Assembly (NCBI GenBank): GCA_037074705.1
Contig: CM073593.1
Coordinates: forward strand, 13,397,001-13,461,000
Direction: 5' to 3'
Length of the DNA: 64,000 nucleotides
From: Zhengitettix transpicula
Taxonomy: Eukaryota > Arthropoda > Insecta > Orthoptera > Tetrigidae
Shown here: positions 22,205 to 34,004 of the stretch, in pieces
Layout of the letters: every line of letters starts with the position of its first letter
Numbering within the stretch: the stretch's first letter is position 1
Position numbers and translations under genes: made by a program
The notes under the pieces: model-generated
Told to the model about the DNA's origin: nothing
The model's database searches: none
Seen by the model: the letters and a program-made list of their open reading frames with translations, nothing else

Positions 22205-23107
22205 AAACATTAGTTCGACTTTCTGGTAATTTATTTATTTAATAGTGAATTATGGAGAAATAATTACAACATTCTTTATAAACTTTACTATACAATTCAC
22301 TTTTATTCAGTAGAAATTTCTAACATTTTAATATGAGATCAATTACATTTAAAGTTTTCAATGTTAGAGATTTTATAACTCTTTTCTCAGGGTCATTTAT
22401 CTGGGCCTGCTAAGTAAAGACACAATCTTTATATTTTCGTTACACAATCATAGAATTTACAAACTAAGAAGTTAAACAATCAAAACAAAAACGACAAAGC
22501 GAAATCTGACGATTACCTTTAATTATCGTTTACAAAACTTAATTAAATTGGTTTCTACTTACAAAATATTTGGCTGATACCAGACTTAGCTCTCGTGGGC
22601 TCGGGCTCACAATTCACACTAACAGGCCATGAAATCACTGACTCTACACTTAATTGTACAAAACACGGTCGTAGCTTTCGAGTCTCTCCTCTGGGAACTG
22701 GAACTGCTGCTCGTCTCCAGATAATTAGTTAGACAGATTGTTACAAAATTGTCTCGATGTGGAAACTGATGATGGTCTCGGTTCTCGTAGAAAATTTAAT
22801 GTGGCGCTAATTATTATATAATATTTGAAATATTACAATGTATCTCGCTGTCCAAACATTATACTCAAATTCTAAAAGTTGTAACCTTCTCGATTTGATC
22901 TATACGCTGGCCACGCTGTTCGTTGTCCGCTTTCAAATTTTTACTTCCACGCCCGACTTTAACATCAGACCGACTGACTTCCAGAAAGTGCTCGCGGCTC
23001 AAACAAAGCCCGCCTATACATTGTTGTCTTTGAAGATTGGTACCGCTAACAATCCGTCATAACTATCCAATTATTAAAGCCATTAATGGCTTCTAATTAG
23101 TATTACA
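22205..23107 (-). mobile_element. LTR copy C (minus strand)
   Basis: On the minus strand it starts TGTAATACTAATTAGAAGCC at 23107, abutting ATAT. Landmarks in order are GTAAACGATAATTAAAGG, CAGATTTCGC and AAATGACCCTGAGA. Similarity to copies B and D fades near 22205-22260. No primer-site module or final LTR end was recognised, so the left edge is approximate. Confidence 0.7.
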
Positions 23108-23210
23108 ATATATTAAGACAGATAAAGTAATCTACTTTGAAATGAAAGTATAATTTGTTAGTTTCATGAACAACAATAAGATGATCAAATAGCCTAATCA
23201 CAGACAACAT

Positions 23211-23310
23211 TAAATAATGATATAAATAGCACACAACGTTTCTGGAAACTCTGTTCCTTTTCTCAGGTGTTAAAAAGGCATACGACGGAGGAGTGACACA
23301 GCTGCATAAT
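23211..23310 (-). repeat. Penelope-type tail with hammerhead-like remnant
   Basis: The minus strand reads CCTGAGAAAAGGAACAGAGT, then TTCCAGAAACGTTGTGTGCT. The 4-bp GGAA/TTCC helix sits between CTGA and GAAAC. Confidence 0.65.
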
Positions 23311-24748
23311 AAGTTGGCATCTACTTTTCTCACATTCCCCAAACTCACCCTATCTGTATCGTTTACTACGAATCGTATTCCATATCTCGTTTAGTGACCA
23401 TGATTTAATTTCGTTTTTCAGGAGATACTTATCTGTCGGAAGTCCTAGTTTCCTATTAGTTCTTTAATCTTGTTGCTTTCCGATTACCCGAAACCATAAT
23501 CATACCAATTCTCTCGTTTTTGACACGACGAGAAAAATTTTTAGGGAAATATTTCGTGACAGGTTTTTTCGTTCAGCAGCCCCAACGAATACAATTTTGT
23601 TTTCCAAAGTAGACATTTTAAAGCTTTTCTATTGAGGATGCACGAACGACCGCTTCATCGACACTTCACGAGCTCTCTCATCCACTCGTCGAGTAAAAGC
23701 CCAAATATTTGTCGTGGCTGGAGTCTGAGTGCAAACAGCACACGAACTTCTCATAGCCAGCGAGTCATACGAGTGTTGGCACATCATTTGCATGGCAGTT
23801 TGATTAATCCCAGCGAACTGGCGGCTGCTACGCAGAAGATGGGACTACGCTCGTTCAAAGTATTGCAGCCGCTCAATTCCCCTCATCACGGAAGTTTCCA
23901 AGCTGCAATATTGTTTGCATAACAATTGAAGGGAAGTGATATTAGTAATTGTAAATAACACGTCCATGAATTAAACTAGTCGCTCTGGAACGAAATGCAC
24001 GGCCACTCATATAGCAAATCCTTTTCAGATGGGGAAAAATTGTTAATTACATTATTTTCTTGTTCCGAATAATATTTTATCATCGTTTGAATAATAAACA
24101 TATTATAAATTTTCCATTTATTACCTATAAAAATTATAACAACTACAAAATAATAGAAATAAAGCATTTTTATCCATTTCGTCATAAAACTTAAGTGACT
24201 ACAAATCTAACCACTGAACCGATATGAACTGCATTAAACAATTATAGAAACCCTGTTCATATTAGAAAATATGTAATATAGCAATTTAATCAATGATCAA
24301 AGTGAATAAGAATTAATCAAGACTACATATTATGTTTCGAAAACTAAATTAAAAATAGTGGAAACCCAGAATTGAAATAGTATAGAAAACATCTACAACA
24401 TAATTTTAACAGTGAAAAAAGTACTTTAACCAATTAAATAATAATTATACATTAAATGATAATTTACACCAAAGGACAAAAATTATTCAACAGCAATAGA
24501 ATAAATGTAGTAAAATTTTCTAATATACTTACATATTTAACCGTCTGCTTAAAAAAATATAAAATTTCATTACTAGACCCATTTTCTAAACGTGTATCGT
24601 AAAGATCACAAAAAAATATGTATTTCTAGCTATTTAAAACAAAATTATGTGTTCATTGAACTTTAAACAGTGTAAAAGAGATCTTTTAATAAATCAGTTA
24701 AAATTAAAATATAAAATACATTATGAAAACATTGGAATACATAAAATA
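23311..24748. other. No recognised gene
   Basis: A GC-richer segment at 23620-23925 holds a 96-codon plus-strand frame (23632-23922) rich in Ser, His and Arg with no recognised domain. The rest is very AT-rich. Confidence 0.4.
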
Positions 24749-24750
24749 TA

Positions 24751-25120
24751 CCAGGTGTATGAGATTAAAACCGCTGTTTTCTCATTAATGGCGTCAACAA
24801 TGTTCCGAAACTACAAGGAGGCACTCAAAAGGGAGATGCCACCCCATGCCGCTTATTCTCTATACCTGGCCCCTTCCAACTACCACCTGTTTTCGTCGAC
24901 GAATCACTCACACGCTGAGAAACACTTTGATTCTTACTAAGACGTCCGAAAATGATTTGATTAGTGGTTTGCTTCGAAAGAGATTGAATTATTTGGCGTG
25001 TCGACAGTAGGAAAAAATGTATATCTAGCGAGGGCCAGTACTATTTTTTTTGGGCTCTCTTTAAAAAAAAGCATATGTTTTTAAGACTACAAAACAGCGT
25101 ACTTAGGCTGATACACCAGG
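24751..25120 (+). mobile_element. Internally deleted mariner (370 bp)
   Basis: Terminal inverted repeats: CCAGGTGTATGAG at the left, and the reverse complement of the right end CCTGGTGTATCAG. Both continue to a shared CGCTGTTTT, giving about 30 bp. A TA dinucleotide flanks each end (24749-24750 and 25121-25122), the standard mariner target duplication. The interior keeps only the transposase C-terminus: LAPSNYHLF, where the third catalytic Asp of the D,D34D triad (normally PSDYHLF) is Asn, then EKHFDSY, and after a frameshift a degraded W/C-rich C-terminal end. It is a non-autonomous deletion derivative. Confidence 0.8.
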
Positions 25121-26442
25121 TACATATCTGACAAAGTACTAGTCTATTATATAAATGTCGCAAAAACGCATTGAAATCTAGAAATGAAGTAAATTATACA
25201 GTAAAATATTATACTAAAATTCTAAATAATTTATCATTGTAACAATTCTCTATCGTACAGCATCGCGAGATATTTTCGTCGATATGAGATTTTATGAACA
25301 GAATAGTTTCTTCGTGTTTCATTTTCACTTTGATTAGGTAAATTGTACCACGATATATATTTTGTGAGATTCCATATGTTATTCGCCGATTTTGCGAACG
25401 TTTCAGATTTTTATCTGAAGAAGCCAGCGATTGTTCTCTAATTTTTGTTCAATAATACGCGACATGGCATTGTTGTCATCGAGTTCTCAACGTTTCTCAA
25501 ACAACAATACAGAAAATAAATAATAAAAAAATTTTACCTTTCTTCAAGTATGAAAAAATTATTATTTATTTATTTTATTTTATTTACTTAAATAAACTTA
25601 ATCAGTTCTACATATTTTTACTAATAAATTATCGGCAGGTTTCTCTTTGGAGAATAAAACAAATGACGCATTGAAATTTGCCATTCTTCTAAAAAACAAA
25701 AATAGAGACCCTTTGTTTTCTTCTGTTTGCAACTTCTAAAACGCTAGGACGTGCTTTTTTGGTGACATTCAAAAAATTTATAGATAAGCACGCTCCCAAC
25801 AGAATAATTCGATTTTTTGATAACTATATTAAAAAAATCATCCAAAAGTTATAAATCGGCACGAATATTGAGATTAAGCTACGAGGTGTCCCGGAACGGT
25901 GCATCATTCAACAAGTTTCCAGGAGGACATCAGCAGGATATCAGCGCGGACATTCTGGTCCTCCATTGTCCCCATCGCGGAAGCTGATCGGATCAATCAG
26001 CAGTTCTTCCGGGTCATCGTAGCCAGGACGGATTGCAGATGTATTGAGGTACTGAGTGGTGCCTTTAAAACACGAGAATCTATTAATAATGTGAAAACAT
26101 TAACCAGCGCGAGTTTAAAAAAAGAATTATGTGAATAATAATTCAGGTGGATCTACTATTTGTCGTTGTTTTTTGCTTGTTTTTTGTTTGGTTTTGTAAT
26201 TATTAGTTACTGTGGTTATTGTCGGTCATTGCCACCATTCGGTCGCCATTTACAAGCAATTCTTTTCATTGCACAGGTAATGCCAACCTAGTAAAACAAA
26301 AACCACTAATATTCTATTTTTTAACCGCGTTGAATATGTTGATGGGTGCGGTTGGCATCAGCGTCTGACTGTACAACTTATTTCCAAAACTGATTATAGG
26401 TTTTTGGTGACGCCCAAACAGAGTTAAATTTCATTACTGAGA
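25121..26442. other. No recognised gene
   Basis: A GC-richer block at 25880-26060 carries a 79-codon plus-strand frame (25899-26138) which I do not recognise. The surroundings are AT-rich. TATCTGAAGAAGCCAGCG near 25417 resembles a degenerate Penelope-type CTGAAGA motif. Confidence 0.4.
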
Positions 26443-26662
26443 TGTTACGTTTGTTTTGTGTAATTTGTTAAAAATAAATACTTTAAATTGAAATTTGATG
26501 GTCCATTGTTTTTGTTTTGTGTGTGTGTCGACCCCTAACAAACCTATTATGTATGCTCCATCGACTGAACAGTCTGGGGCAGCTATCTTTATCAGATAGA
26601 ACGAAAGGTCGTACGAAGTATTTATCATACGTTCTTAATGATGAAGATGTACGGCCTTTACA
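26443..26662 (+). mobile_element. Probable 5' LTR of a third LTR element
   Basis: It begins TGTTACG and ends TTTACA, with an AATAAATA signal near 26474. A primer-binding-like site follows directly and a gag-like frame lies 230 bp downstream. The left boundary is uncertain because no second LTR is present for comparison. Confidence 0.5.
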
Positions 26663-26664
26663 AC

Positions 26665-26683
26665 TGGCGCACCATCGTTGGGC
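26665..26683 (+). other. Primer-binding-like site
   Basis: TGGCGCACCATCGTTGGGC begins 2 nt after the proposed LTR end. It shares the TGGCGC start and GGGC end with the tRNA-Lys-type sites but has a changed middle. Confidence 0.5.
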
Positions 26684-26911
26684 ACACCGAAAACATTGTA
26701 CGATCAATTTTATTTAGGTATTCCTGATATCAATACTAAGTATCAAAGAATAAGTTAGCTTATAAGATTGACTAGAGTTATAGGACAAAATTTCAGATCC
26801 TTCTGATGACGGTGACCGGAGAACTGTGTGATGCGCCGGACTGGACCTGAATCTGACCGCAGCTGACCCCTCCAACGCGGAAGAGTTAATTGAACTTCCA
26901 CTCCCACGGTA

Positions 26912-27121
26912 ATGGCCGAAACTACCGAAGAATCTATATCAGCTACTTGTCCTTTTGGAACAATGAATGATCAGCCGTTTCCGGGTGTTTTAACGAGTAA
27001 TATAGAAACCCTTACACCATCACTTAATGACCGTTTGGATAGAATGATGGCAATTTTCACTCAATTGTTTGATTAACAATCGATCCAAATAAATAGTTTG
27101 AGTCAGAGCATGGACAGTAAG
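26912..27121 (+). pseudogene. Gag-like 5' fragment
   Basis: ATG at 26912 opens a 54-codon frame (MAETTEESISATC..., then LNDRLDRMMAIFTQLFD) that stops at 27076. It continues in frame as QSIQINSLSQSMDSKEQKL until about 27121. The repeated short hydrophobic and polar helices resemble the N-terminal coiled region of insect LTR Gag. The element is cut off near 27200, where a minus-strand LINE 3' end begins. Confidence 0.5.
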
Positions 27122-27214
27122 GAACAAAAATTAGAGAAAAAATAAGAATAGCTAAAATTTTCTGTTATAATTGTCATGTGTCATTCATCATTGAAGAATT
27201 GAGGACTGGCGTAT

Positions 27215-27905
27215 GTGGTTTTTTTGTAATTACAATTTAATGTCGCATTAACCTTTAGGTCATTAGCGACTTACATCTGTTAAGTTCTACATTTGTATAA
27301 CAACTAAATTACTTTATACAACTCAGTTTTCATCGTAAAGTCTATGAGGTTGTTTATTGCTGCTGATGAGTTGCAAATCTCTATCATTGAATGGGCGGCT
27401 ATGGTTAATCTTCTTAACTCGCTATATTTGGGGCAGTCAAAGAGGACATGAGGAATTGTTGTGGGCTCCTTGCATGAGCTGCATAGCGGCTGCGGAGATC
27501 TGGAAATCAAGAATGAGTGAGTGAAACTGGAGTGCAATGTTCTTATTCTGGTTACAACAACCTGTTGCCTTCGAGATAGTTCTTTCGGGTGCGATATTTC
27601 TCTGATGCTGCTGACATTTCTGAGGATCTTCCGCATTCCTCTGGTTTCACAGGTCTACTCCACTTTTCCTCCAGTTCCTTTTAGAGCCCTACTCTGCAGA
27701 CCCTGCTGGTGCAGACTGGCAGGTTGCTGGATCTTCCTTGATGATCAGCTTCCATCGTCGCTAGGCTCTAGTGATCCGGTTTCCGATTTCTTGTATTTTC
27801 AATAAATTCTCTCTAAGTCGATTTATGCAACCATTTCTGTGCGCTGTACTAGTAATTCTGTGTATTGCGTCCTTGGAGTCTGTTAAGATGATATTGTTTT
27901 GTTTT
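27215..27905 (-). pseudogene. LINE ORF2 3' end: RNase H domain and CCHC-like C-terminus
   Basis: On the minus strand, LTDSKDAIHR (around 27865-27890) carries the TDS catalytic aspartate of RNase H. Frameshifts follow. From 27636 an open frame of 110 codons reads LSRRQQVVVTRIRTLHSSFT, then CSSCKEPTTIPHVLFDCPKY and SELRRL. The Cx2C...Hx4C spacing is the C-terminal cysteine motif of RNase H-bearing LINEs (I, R1 or Jockey group). After the stop at 27304 comes a roughly 80-bp 3' untranslated region with a conserved hairpin. The upstream reverse transcriptase is missing, so this is a 5'-truncated copy with internal frameshifts. Confidence 0.8.
27242..27270 (-). other. Conserved LINE 3'-UTR hairpin
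   Basis: GTCGC...GCGAC closes a 29-nt stem-loop with an inner ACC/GGT helix. It lies between the ORF2 stop and the A-rich 3' end. Near-identical hairpins occur at 43621 and related ones at 51344 and 60644. Confidence 0.7.
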
Positions 27906-30270
27906 TGCATAAAAAATATATCGAAAATTTCATCGCATTCGTCCCAACATCTTTCTCCTTAAAATCTCAAATTTAAAAAAATTAAGAGTCAATAAAAAAT
28001 CTAAAACTCTGACATTATTGCACTTATTTATTGTTAACTAATAATCCGATCACTGAGGTCACAAGATATTACACCTTCTAACTACACAGAAATCCCGTTC
28101 TCGTAAAAAAAAAACAGATGTGATATTCATTTGGAGTGAGATCCTGACTACCAGGTATTATGATGGCGGTTAGGCAAGCTTATCACTGCTAGTGATAAGA
28201 CGAACTAACGTCAAACGCACGCGAATATACGTCTGTGTAGTAGTGATTGATGAAATTAGTGTACATGTTTTGGGAGCTGCCCTTCGTATTGCAAAATCCT
28301 CCTGAATACGCGTTATGTACGAGAGATTAACGCTGCTGATTGCCGAGAGACATCCCCACTAACGCAAGTAATTTTCTCGCCATTGTTTGCACGGTTTCAC
28401 TAGCGTGTACTAATCTTATCGTGAAAGATGAACAACAATGGGTCCCATCTGCCGTGCCTCCAGCACCACAAGAGTATCTCTCGTCTTTATCAACCTGTGT
28501 TGGGCGCCGCCTGTTCTCAGTCTATACTACGACAAAACAAACTTGTCAGCTTAATTCATTCTAAGTTATACGAAAATCAGTTCAGATTGAACATTAATTT
28601 TTTCAATGAACAGGATGTTGGGAGGAATAAACATACATTATTGTATTGAATATCCTGATTGTAGTACCAGTTGCATTAAAATTATGAAAATTGAGGTCAA
28701 ATTAACCTGAGTTACATTACAGTAGTGTTTTTGAAATAATTGTACGCTGCAATTATTTTCTCATTGATAAAAACATTAGCCTATTCGAAAAAAATATTAT
28801 CAAGTTTAAAACATAATATAAACAACATATTTAAATTTATATTTTCGGCAGAAACGTGTGTACAAACTACACATTAGACATTTATTAATCTACATGTTCA
28901 TATAATAATTTCATAATGAAACGTTGTGCTTGTTAAATATTATGTTTTAAATTTTTCGGGGTTTTTAACATTTTTAAAAAAATCAGAGTAATTATAATTA
29001 TCTTGTCGTTGCTTAAACAAAATTTGTATTCACTTTTAATCTCAGTATACAATGGATACTGTTTATTTTATTTTTTTTAAAAGAAATACAAATTCGTACG
29101 TTCTTAAAATACGTCCTCTGGAATAAAGAACTAATGTTCAGACTACGTTGACGGACGTGAAATATGCAAAATAGGATTTGTGACATTATGCCCAAGCGTT
29201 GAACGGGTACTCGTTATTTCCACATTCAGAATCAAATATGTGAAATTATAATGACGTACACATTTAACCCAAATTTTTCAAGAATATTACTTGAAACAAT
29301 TCGTCAGTTTTAACACATTAAAAATCTATTAAATTATAGTGTTTAACAAATATTAGGTATTTATTTTACCATCATTGTATGTTGCTTACAGTGCATACAA
29401 AATTGGGCAAAATAATGGAACGTGCCATATTTATACCTCATTTAAAAGTCAAGTTATTTAAAAGAAAATTGGTTCCACACATTGTATAATCTTTCGCATT
29501 GTTTTTTATTATCATTCGAGGGAGTATTGCTGCACAAAATTATAATTTTTCATCAATCAAAATATATCTCCTGTATTTCATTACGAAAAAAGGAACTATT
29601 TACTTTGTTGTACAGTATCGTCGCTTAGTAACGTCTCTCTGGCGTGTGTTGTGACGTCATGGAATCTTGGTGCGCAGTAATGTAACACAATTTTTCAATT
29701 ATACTTATTTCCCTATTTATGATAGCAGTTTCTCACCCCCCACAGTACCGTTTCTCGTGTTTTGAAAAATACGTGTACACATTTTTGTTGAAATCTGTCG
29801 ACGTGTTTAAATCATGTGTAGAAATTAACGTCAATACATAGATACATACAAATATACATCCTTTTTTATTATATAAATTAGAAACTGTCAACATATTGGT
29901 AGTGTAGGAAATAATAGTCTGATAATAAGTAGAATAAGCACTTAACTGTGCAATATTTTTATGGGGGAATTTTCTGAATGGCTATGAAAAGCTCCTTAAA
30001 TGGGTTCTCAGATTTTATGCAATATATGATGTCAAAGACGAAATAGAGTCGGGAGCGTAAGACTTGTCCAGTAGCGGAAATTATTGGCTTCGGGAAGAAC
30101 CCTGAGAAACAGTGATACAGCTGGATGTGGAGTGATGGCCGATCTTCTAGAAACCTCGCCGACTATGATTGTGCTTAGCGAAGCTTTGCAGTTGTTTATG
30201 TGCAAGACGCTGTATAGATATAATGGATTGCTGTTATCGTGATACGTTTCTCTGTGTGGGGTAAATCAGT
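27906..30270. other. No recognised gene
   Basis: AT-rich, with short frames at 28340-28649 (plus) and 29013-29195 (minus) that match nothing I know. No repeat terminus was recognised. Confidence 0.45.
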
Positions 30271-30277
30271 GATATAT

Positions 30278-31268
30278 TGTAATACTAATTCGAGGTCATT
30301 TCTGATTTGATAATTGGAAATTTGTGGTGGATTGTTAGCGGGGAAAATATAAAACAATAGGTAAACACGTGTCCTAGCCTCTGTCGGCTGCAAGCGTTTT
30401 TAAAACTTCAGTCTAACGGTGGCAGTTGCGGGCAGATATTCATCAAGAAAAGTCACTGGCAGAAATTTGATCAAGTTAACGTTGCGGACAGTAAATTCAT
30501 TGAGTAAAAGTTTTGGACATATTTCGTTGAGAAAAGTTGCAGTAAAAGTTTCAAAAAACAAAGCCACGCGTAAAGAAATTCAAATAGTAAAAACTGTTCG
30601 CGAATTTCATCAAGAAAGAGCTGATAACAATCTGGCTGACCAATAGTTAGAACAAGAAATACCATATTTGCCGGTGAGAGAGAGACTTAATGCGGAGGAT
30701 CACAGAAGCTGTACGGAGTAATCGTTCCGGTGGATAGATACCAAAGGTAGAACAGTGTTTTCGAAATAATTTAAATTCTGTAAAATTATGGCCTGTTAAA
30801 TGTGAAAAGTGTAAAGTGCATTTGAACCCAAAACGAAAGCCTGGTACCAGCAGAGACTGTAAGTATAAAGAAATTTAATAAAGTTTGTAAACATTAAATA
30901 AGGATCAAATCGTTAGATTTCGGTTTCACGTTTATTTTATTGTTTAACTTTACTATTGTAAACAATTTTCATTGTTTTAATTTAAATGTAAAAAGGAAGT
31001 TCATTATTTAGAAGACCCAAATAAACGACCCTGAGATGAGAGTTGATAAAATCTGTAAAATTGCAAGAAAACAAATGTAAATAATCACGTCAAGAAATTT
31101 TGCTATTTTACTTGGAATAAATTAATTATTTTGTGAAGTTTAAAAATTTGGTAAATTATTTAGAATTCTTTTCATTTAAATATAAATTAATCCATTAATC
31201 AATTGTTTAAATTATGTTAATATTCAATTCATTACAAATTGGCGTCCTCAATGTGGGACGTTTAAATT
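30278..31268 (+). mobile_element. LTR copy D
   Basis: It starts TGTAATACTAATTCGAGG abutting ATAT. The body ends at 31236 (TTCATTACA), 959 bp, and is a close relative of copy B. One primer-like site, TGGCGTCCTCAATGTGGGAC (31240-31259), follows. The expected final LTR end and right-hand ATAT were not found, so the right boundary is uncertain. The 75-codon frame at 30419-30646 is lysine-rich and is interrupted in copy B, so it is probably a chance frame. Confidence 0.75.
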
Positions 31269-31490
31269 GTAATCAACCCAGATTTGAGTCATGTTTTTCA
31301 TAGATCAGAGTCCACTGCTAGAATTATACTTGCGCAAATGCATATCATATCCTTAAACAATATTGGCATTTTATTTTATTAAATTTAAGAATTGAAATTA
31401 ATACATAATTATCTTTAAGTCGCAACCCCAACACAATCAAGAAAGGAAGAGTTTTTAATTAGTATTAATTAAAATAAATTATACTATTTA

Positions 31491-31705
31491 TCTAATTAAA
31501 TTAAATAAAATTGGCTGTATGTCTGTGTGGGTTTGTATGTGTGTATGATCAGCATACAAACGCGTGGAGGAATTACGACCAAATTTCGTTTACGTGTTCC
31601 TTTCAAACAAGAAACAAACACTGTGGGAGTAAAACACGGCTACCAGCTCCAGGGGAGAGGGGAGGGGGGAATTTTAAACTTGCTAATTCCGGGTACCCAG
31701 CTACT
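31491..31705 (+). mobile_element. Helitron-like non-autonomous element (short copy)
   Basis: It begins TCTAATTAAATTAAATAAAA, then TTGGCTGTATGTCTG. It shares CTGTGGGAGTAAAACACGGC and TACCAGCTCCAG with 63045-63630, and ends CCGGGTACCCAGCTACT. The 5' TC start and CCGGGTACCCAGCTAG-type end are characteristic of Helitron/Helentron-derived repeats in insects. The two small plus-strand frames inside are not genes. Confidence 0.55.
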
Positions 31706-31789
31706 ATACAAATAAATTAAATACTTAAGAGCGTAAGTTTTCCCGACGTATATTCCAGTCAATGATTGATTAGACGGAGTATATAACAC

Positions 31790-31895
31790 ACACTTCCCGA
31801 ATCTCGACAACAGTTCGCCTGACGAAGATGGCGGTGTCAGCCATGGAAACGTTGTGCTCAAATCACGTTACCCGAACGGAAACCCGAGAACTCTT
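31790..31895 (+). repeat. Penelope-type terminus with hammerhead-like core
   Basis: CTGACGA (31819) is followed by a perfect 5-bp stem ATGGC/GCCAT (31828-31832 with 31840-31844) and GAAAC (31846-31850). GTTACCCGAACGGAAACCCG follows, a sequence I remember as common at insect Penelope-like ends. No coding part is attached. Confidence 0.55.
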
Positions 31896-33050
31896 TATTC
31901 AAATTAAATACTGTACATTACAAATTACTCAACCGCGAAACAGTGGGGGAAAGTTAACCTACATTTCACCTGGCAGAACCAATTGAGAAATTAGAAAACT
32001 ATTAAATTGGCATTTTGTTGCACCGTGAATATAAAATTTTGTTATTTCCAGACAAATTTCTTTAGTGTAATTTAATATAAGCACGCTTTCACAATAATTT
32101 TAAAACTAAACATGTTTAAGTGAAATAAATTGTTCTTCATATATTTATTTCTTGTTCATAAAGCTATCAGATATTCGTTGTAAGGCATCGGGACTTTAAT
32201 TTTGAGTGATTAGTGCAGCTGCAGATGAATAAAAAAAACTACTTTCAGGAACTTGAAAATCAAGCTACGTATCTCAGAGCTGTAAAACCCTTTTGTTGAA
32301 CCTCTGAGATTATTCGCTAGGCATTTAATAATTTTCTTCTGGTATTTCCCTTAATAAGAATCCGCGAATTGACTGCGTTTTTTTTTTTGCTAGAGTCTGA
32401 ATTCTAAAACCAACAGAAATACGCCAAAGCAGAGATGAAAAATTACCAGTCCGGCCACAGCGTATTTGAAATGTGACTGTTGTCATTTGCCGTGTGTTTT
32501 CTTGTAGAAAGAGAGAGATCTCCTGAGGGAAATCAGAGCAATGGAACGAAGCCGCGTATCGGATAATTATGCGACGCAAGTCGACCAGCCAGGCAACTTC
32601 ATAGCGGGGAAGTCAATTCAATTGCCGTAGAAATAGGGGATTTAGCATGTGATTTACATGCTGCATTATTCATGGCTTCGCCAAGATATTGTGAGCAATT
32701 CGCGTAAGAAGCTGGAAAAAGGCGATTGTGTTGGCGTGAAACAAGTTAACTTGTTTGCGTAAGGGCCTGGAAACGTCTTGACTCATTTTAGACATTCAAA
32801 TTTACAATAAAAAAATTTAGGAAGATTTTCGTGTTCAGAAATATTTCTTTACTGTGTTAAAAATCATTATATTTAAATTATTAAGTGTTTTCCAACTGAA
32901 GCTACCCGATAATGTGAATCAGTTTTCTATAATCTTTTCCATAAAAAGATTTGAATGTAACGTTTAAGTTTCTTTATTGTCTTCATTTAATATTAATTCA
33001 TTAAAGGCTTGACTTTTTATCTATTGCCATTAAACTTTGTAAAATTGACT
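31896..33050. other. No recognised gene
   Basis: A moderately GC-rich stretch at 32390-32780 with no repeat match and no convincing frame (the minus-strand frame 32325-32579 is unrecognised) may be unique noncoding DNA. Confidence 0.4.
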
Positions 33051-34004
33051 CTATAATGCCAATTAGTTAGGCCATTAATTGTTTGGACATAAAATTTGAA
33101 TTGTTTGATAAATCCATTATAGCGGTCTGATCGAACAAAGCAACAATGGGGAAGCGAGTCCGGCTGCTTTGTCGAAAAGTCAAAATGGCGTTTGTGCGCA
33201 CTAAAGTCTGAGTCAGTTTACGTCTACGGCCAGCCAGGAAAGTCTAAGTCAGTTTTACGTCTACAGCCAGCTAGGATAGAGTTGGTGCCGAGAGATTGCT
33301 GTGGACGGATGAAGTATTTAGAAAGAGTCCAGATACCGGTAGTAGAACAGTGAGACCAGTTAGAACACTTTTGTTATAAGTTGCATTCTGTGAAATAAAC
33401 ATCCAAATATTCATCGATAAACATTTTGAGTGCAGAAGTCTAATTTCTATTCTCAAATTAGACCATTGTTTCAATTTTGGAAGACCAAGTAATTGCATCC
33501 AGTGTCTAATTATCGTTTGAACGAGTGAATAGCATATCCTTGACGAACAGAGAACCAAAATTTGGCAAAATAAAAAGTATGAATTAGAGTCAGTGAAACC
33601 CAAGGCCTGATGAGTAAAAATTAAAGTGTAAAAGTGTCCGAACGAGGTAAAATTTGATTTTTCCGGTACCAGACCGACAACCCGTAAGGAACATAATTTT
33701 GAATAATATTGTAAACGCTAATTAAAGGATAAAGTCAGATTTCGTTCGTTCGCTTTCTTCTAGTTTTATTTTCATTGATTGAATTATTGTTTTATTTTAG
33801 GTAAATTATATTTTGAATTGTTAATTAGTCAAATTCTACATTTATCGTGTCCTACTCATCAAACCCAGTAAAGGCCCTGAGATATAAAATTTTTTATTGT
33901 AATTGTTTTTTAGTTTGAAGCCACAATTTGAAAATAAATTATATTTTATTTGTAAATTTTTGATTATCATTTCATTTAATAAAGCCTCCCATTTGAATAT
34001 TACA
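33051..34004 (+). mobile_element. LTR copy H
   Basis: It opens with a decayed start (TATAATGCCAATTAGTTAGG) and ends ATATTACA against ATAT. Internal landmarks are GTAAACGCTAATTAAAGG, CAGATTTCGTTC and CAAACCCAGTAAAGGCCCTG. Its nearest relative is copy I, in inverse orientation 4 kb away. Primer-site modules are absent or decayed beyond recognition. Confidence 0.7.
33204..33276 (+). repeat. 36-bp tandem duplication inside LTR copy H
   Basis: Two adjacent units share AAGTCTRAGTCAGTTT, ACGTCTAC, GCCAGC and AGGA. In the U3-like part of an LTR such duplications often alter enhancer dosage, but nothing here shows that. Confidence 0.75.

Noticed and set aside
23632..23922. 96-codon plus-strand frame
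   Set aside because: No recognisable domain, biased Ser/His/Arg composition, no splice or promoter evidence; left as part of an unassigned stretch.
25899..26138. 79-codon plus-strand frame considered as a transposase piece
   Set aside because: I looked for the catalytic motifs of IS630/Tc1-type transposases and did not find them.
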